Below the pieces are notes generated by a model, which was not told the origin of the DNA, did no database searches, and saw only the letters and a list, made by a program, of their open reading frames with translations. A stretch of 23,003 bases of DNA from an uncultured bacterium (GTDB lineage Bacteria > Bacteroidota > Bacteroidia > Bacteroidales > Muribaculaceae): the NCBI GenBank assembly GCA_905214735.1, contig CAJMNI010000040.1:1-23003 (forward strand), read 5' to 3'. Positions 21,819 through 23,003 of the stretch are shown here, piece after piece. Position numbers and translations under genes: made by a program. The first letter of the stretch is position 1. Every line of letters starts with the position of its first letter.

Positions 21819-22841
21819 TTGGACAACCTTTCACTTCATATCGAGTATCTGCTGCTGCGCAACGAGTGTGTGGTCATACCGGGATTCGGGGCCTTCCTCA
21901 ATGTGTGGCATCCGGCCCGCTATGACGAAGCCACCGGGTTGTACCATCCGATGGAGAGGGAAGTGAGGTTCAATTCCGCGCTCACACACGACGACGGACT
22001 TCTCGCAAGCTCTTTCTCCCGCAAATATCAGGTAAACTTCCAGGAAGGGCGCGAACTTCTGCGCCATGAGATCTCGTCACTGCGCGATGCTCTCGCCGAA
22101 GAGGGAGAGGCCACGATAGGCCGAATCGGCATATTGCGCTCCAACGAAGAGGGTGGAATATCCTTCTCCCCTATGCAGTCGGCCGCCGGCATGATGCGCG
22201 AATTGGGTTATGTGGCGGTCAGGAAAGAACACTCTAAGCCGGCAGCCGCAATGGAAGTGAACCGGCCGGTTTCCGCAGCAAAGGGTTCGGATATGCTTCA
22301 AGAGTCTTCCGATGCAAAAGATCAACGTGAGGAGAATGGCAGCGGCCGCAGGTTTGACACCCGCCGCAACTATTATATCCCGGTCAACAAGATATTCGCC
22401 CGTACGGCAGCCTGCCTCATCTTCCTCCTGGTCGTGGCGTTGTCGGTGATTGTGCCGGCAAGCAACAACCGCAAGGAAGACCGGGCGTCGGTGGTTCCCG
22501 TCGAAAAGATCGTCGACAGCGCCGCTCAGGTGGCCCGGGTGGCAAAGAAAAGCGTCACCTCCGAAGCTGCTGCGGAAAAAGCTCCCGCAAAAATCGAATC
22601 TCCGGCTGACCGCTATCAGATAATAGTAGCCGCCTTCCACACCCGCAAAGAGGCTGAAAATTTCATCGCGCTTTATAAGGAGAGCGGCTATGACCTGCAG
22701 ATCGACGAGACGAAAACGATGTGCCGCGTGTCGGCTCTCAGGGGCGACGACCGCAATGCACTGACAGCCACACTCAATGAAAAGAGATTCCGCGAGAATT
22801 TCCCCCAGGCGTGGGTTTGGGAGAAGCCTGCGGACCGCTGA
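21819..22841 (+). CDS. HU/CCDC81-like and SPOR domain membrane protein
   Basis: A 340-aa single-pass membrane protein. Residues 1-135 look like the paired HU-CCDC81 bacterial domains (HIEYLLLRNECVVIPGFGAFL, then GEATIGRIGIL), which in Bacteroidetes are fused to a membrane anchor. A charged linker spans about 136-192, a transmembrane helix 195-213 (TAACLIFLLVVALSVIVP), another linker 214-262 and a C-terminal SPOR domain 264-338 (YQIIVAAFHTRKEAENF). SPOR domains bind peptidoglycan stripped of stem peptides at division sites, so a role in division or envelope organisation is plausible. The start is a TTG at 21819: an in-frame TAG lies three codons upstream, and the next internal ATG would remove the first domain. 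It has its own promoter. Confidence 0.82.
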   Translation: MDNLSLHIEYLLLRNECVVIPGFGAFLNVWHPARYDEATGLYHPMEREVRFNSALTHDDGLLASSFSRKYQVNFQEGRELLRHEISSLRDALAEEGEATIGRIGILRSNEEGGISFSPMQSAAGMMRELGYVAVRKEHSKPAAAMEVNRPVSAAKGSDMLQESSDAKDQREENGSGRRFDTRRNYYIPVNKIFARTAACLIFLLVVALSVIVPASNNRKEDRASVVPVEKIVDSAAQVARVAKKSVTSEAAAEKAPAKIESPADRYQIIVAAFHTRKEAENFIALYKESGYDLQIDETKTMCRVSALRGDDRNALTATLNEKRFRENFPQAWVWEKPADR

Positions 22842-22876
22842 CTGCGGTAGATTTTGCGATTTTTTATGCGCAAAAA

Positions 22877-22908
22877 TTTGCACAGTTCGCGGAAATGTAC
22901 TAACTTTG
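22877..22908 (+). promoter_or_regulatory. tRNA-Gly promoter
   Basis: TTTG (22877-22880), a 20-nt spacer and TAACTTTG (22901-22908) match the Bacteroidetes consensus at every position, the best example in this window. It lies about 40 nt before the tRNA. Confidence 0.85.
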
Positions 22909-22949
22909 CAACGCAATTCGGGAAAACGACCATAACCGGGTTGAAATTT

Positions 22950-23003
<54 letters not shown>

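Noticed and set aside
22852..22875. Terminator after the HU-SPOR gene (TTTTGCG/CGCAAAA)
   Set aside because: The stem is mostly A-T and no T-run follows, so it is not convincing as an intrinsic terminator.

Overview
The window looks like a chromosomal segment of a Bacteroidales bacterium, most likely close to Muribaculaceae. Evidence: several promoters fit the Bacteroidetes primary sigma pattern (TTTG or TTG, about 20 nt, TAnnTTTG); starts lack Shine-Dalgarno sequences; and there is a DUF4296 lipoprotein next to lspA, a long type 2-like IleRS, an HU/CCDC81-plus-SPOR protein and a BspA-like LRR protein. I found no phage genes, insertion sequence, integrase or CRISPR array.

Layout: (1) 1-414 is non-coding. 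It holds a cluster of GC-rich hairpins (about 104-256) that may be a small RNA, then AT-rich DNA leading into glnS (415-2142, +). (2) glnS ends at a bidirectional terminator shared with a convergent minus-strand group, read as ddl, ileS, lspA, a DUF4296 lipoprotein and a 93-aa orphan (8947 down to 2249). This group mixes cell-wall precursor synthesis, translation and lipoprotein maturation; lspA and the lipoprotein gene overlap by ATGA. A CDF metal exporter (10066-9104, -) lies upstream of ddl and ends in a terminator that overlaps the ddl promoter. (3) 10067-10428 is non-coding with divergent promoters. It is followed by two AT-richer plus-strand genes for exported proteins, a glycoside-hydrolase-like protein and a leucine-rich-repeat protein, which share the same leader box 18 nt before each start. 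(4) After a second bidirectional terminator comes a minus-strand cluster read as iorA, iorB, an aminotransferase and a CoA-transferase (18460 down to 13292). Together these can take an aromatic amino acid to an arylpyruvate, then to an arylacetyl-CoA with reduced ferredoxin, and finally to a free aryl-acetate with the CoA moved to acetate. This is an energy-yielding fermentation route, and the product identities are inferred. (5) dsbD (18656-20656, +) diverges from iorA through two tightly overlapping promoters. It is followed by a TPR protein, an HU/CCDC81-SPOR protein with a TTG start, and a truncated tRNA-Gly(GCC) at the window end.

The observations most worth a second look are the complete arylpyruvate module with a CoA-transferase in place of a CoA ligase, an IorA without the usual C-terminal ferredoxin domain, the GIHH active-site signature in IleRS, the interlocked iorA/dsbD promoters, the 5' structured RNA candidate, and the repeated nesting of a promoter inside the terminator of the gene upstream. 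I do not see a clearly new defence or mobile system here.
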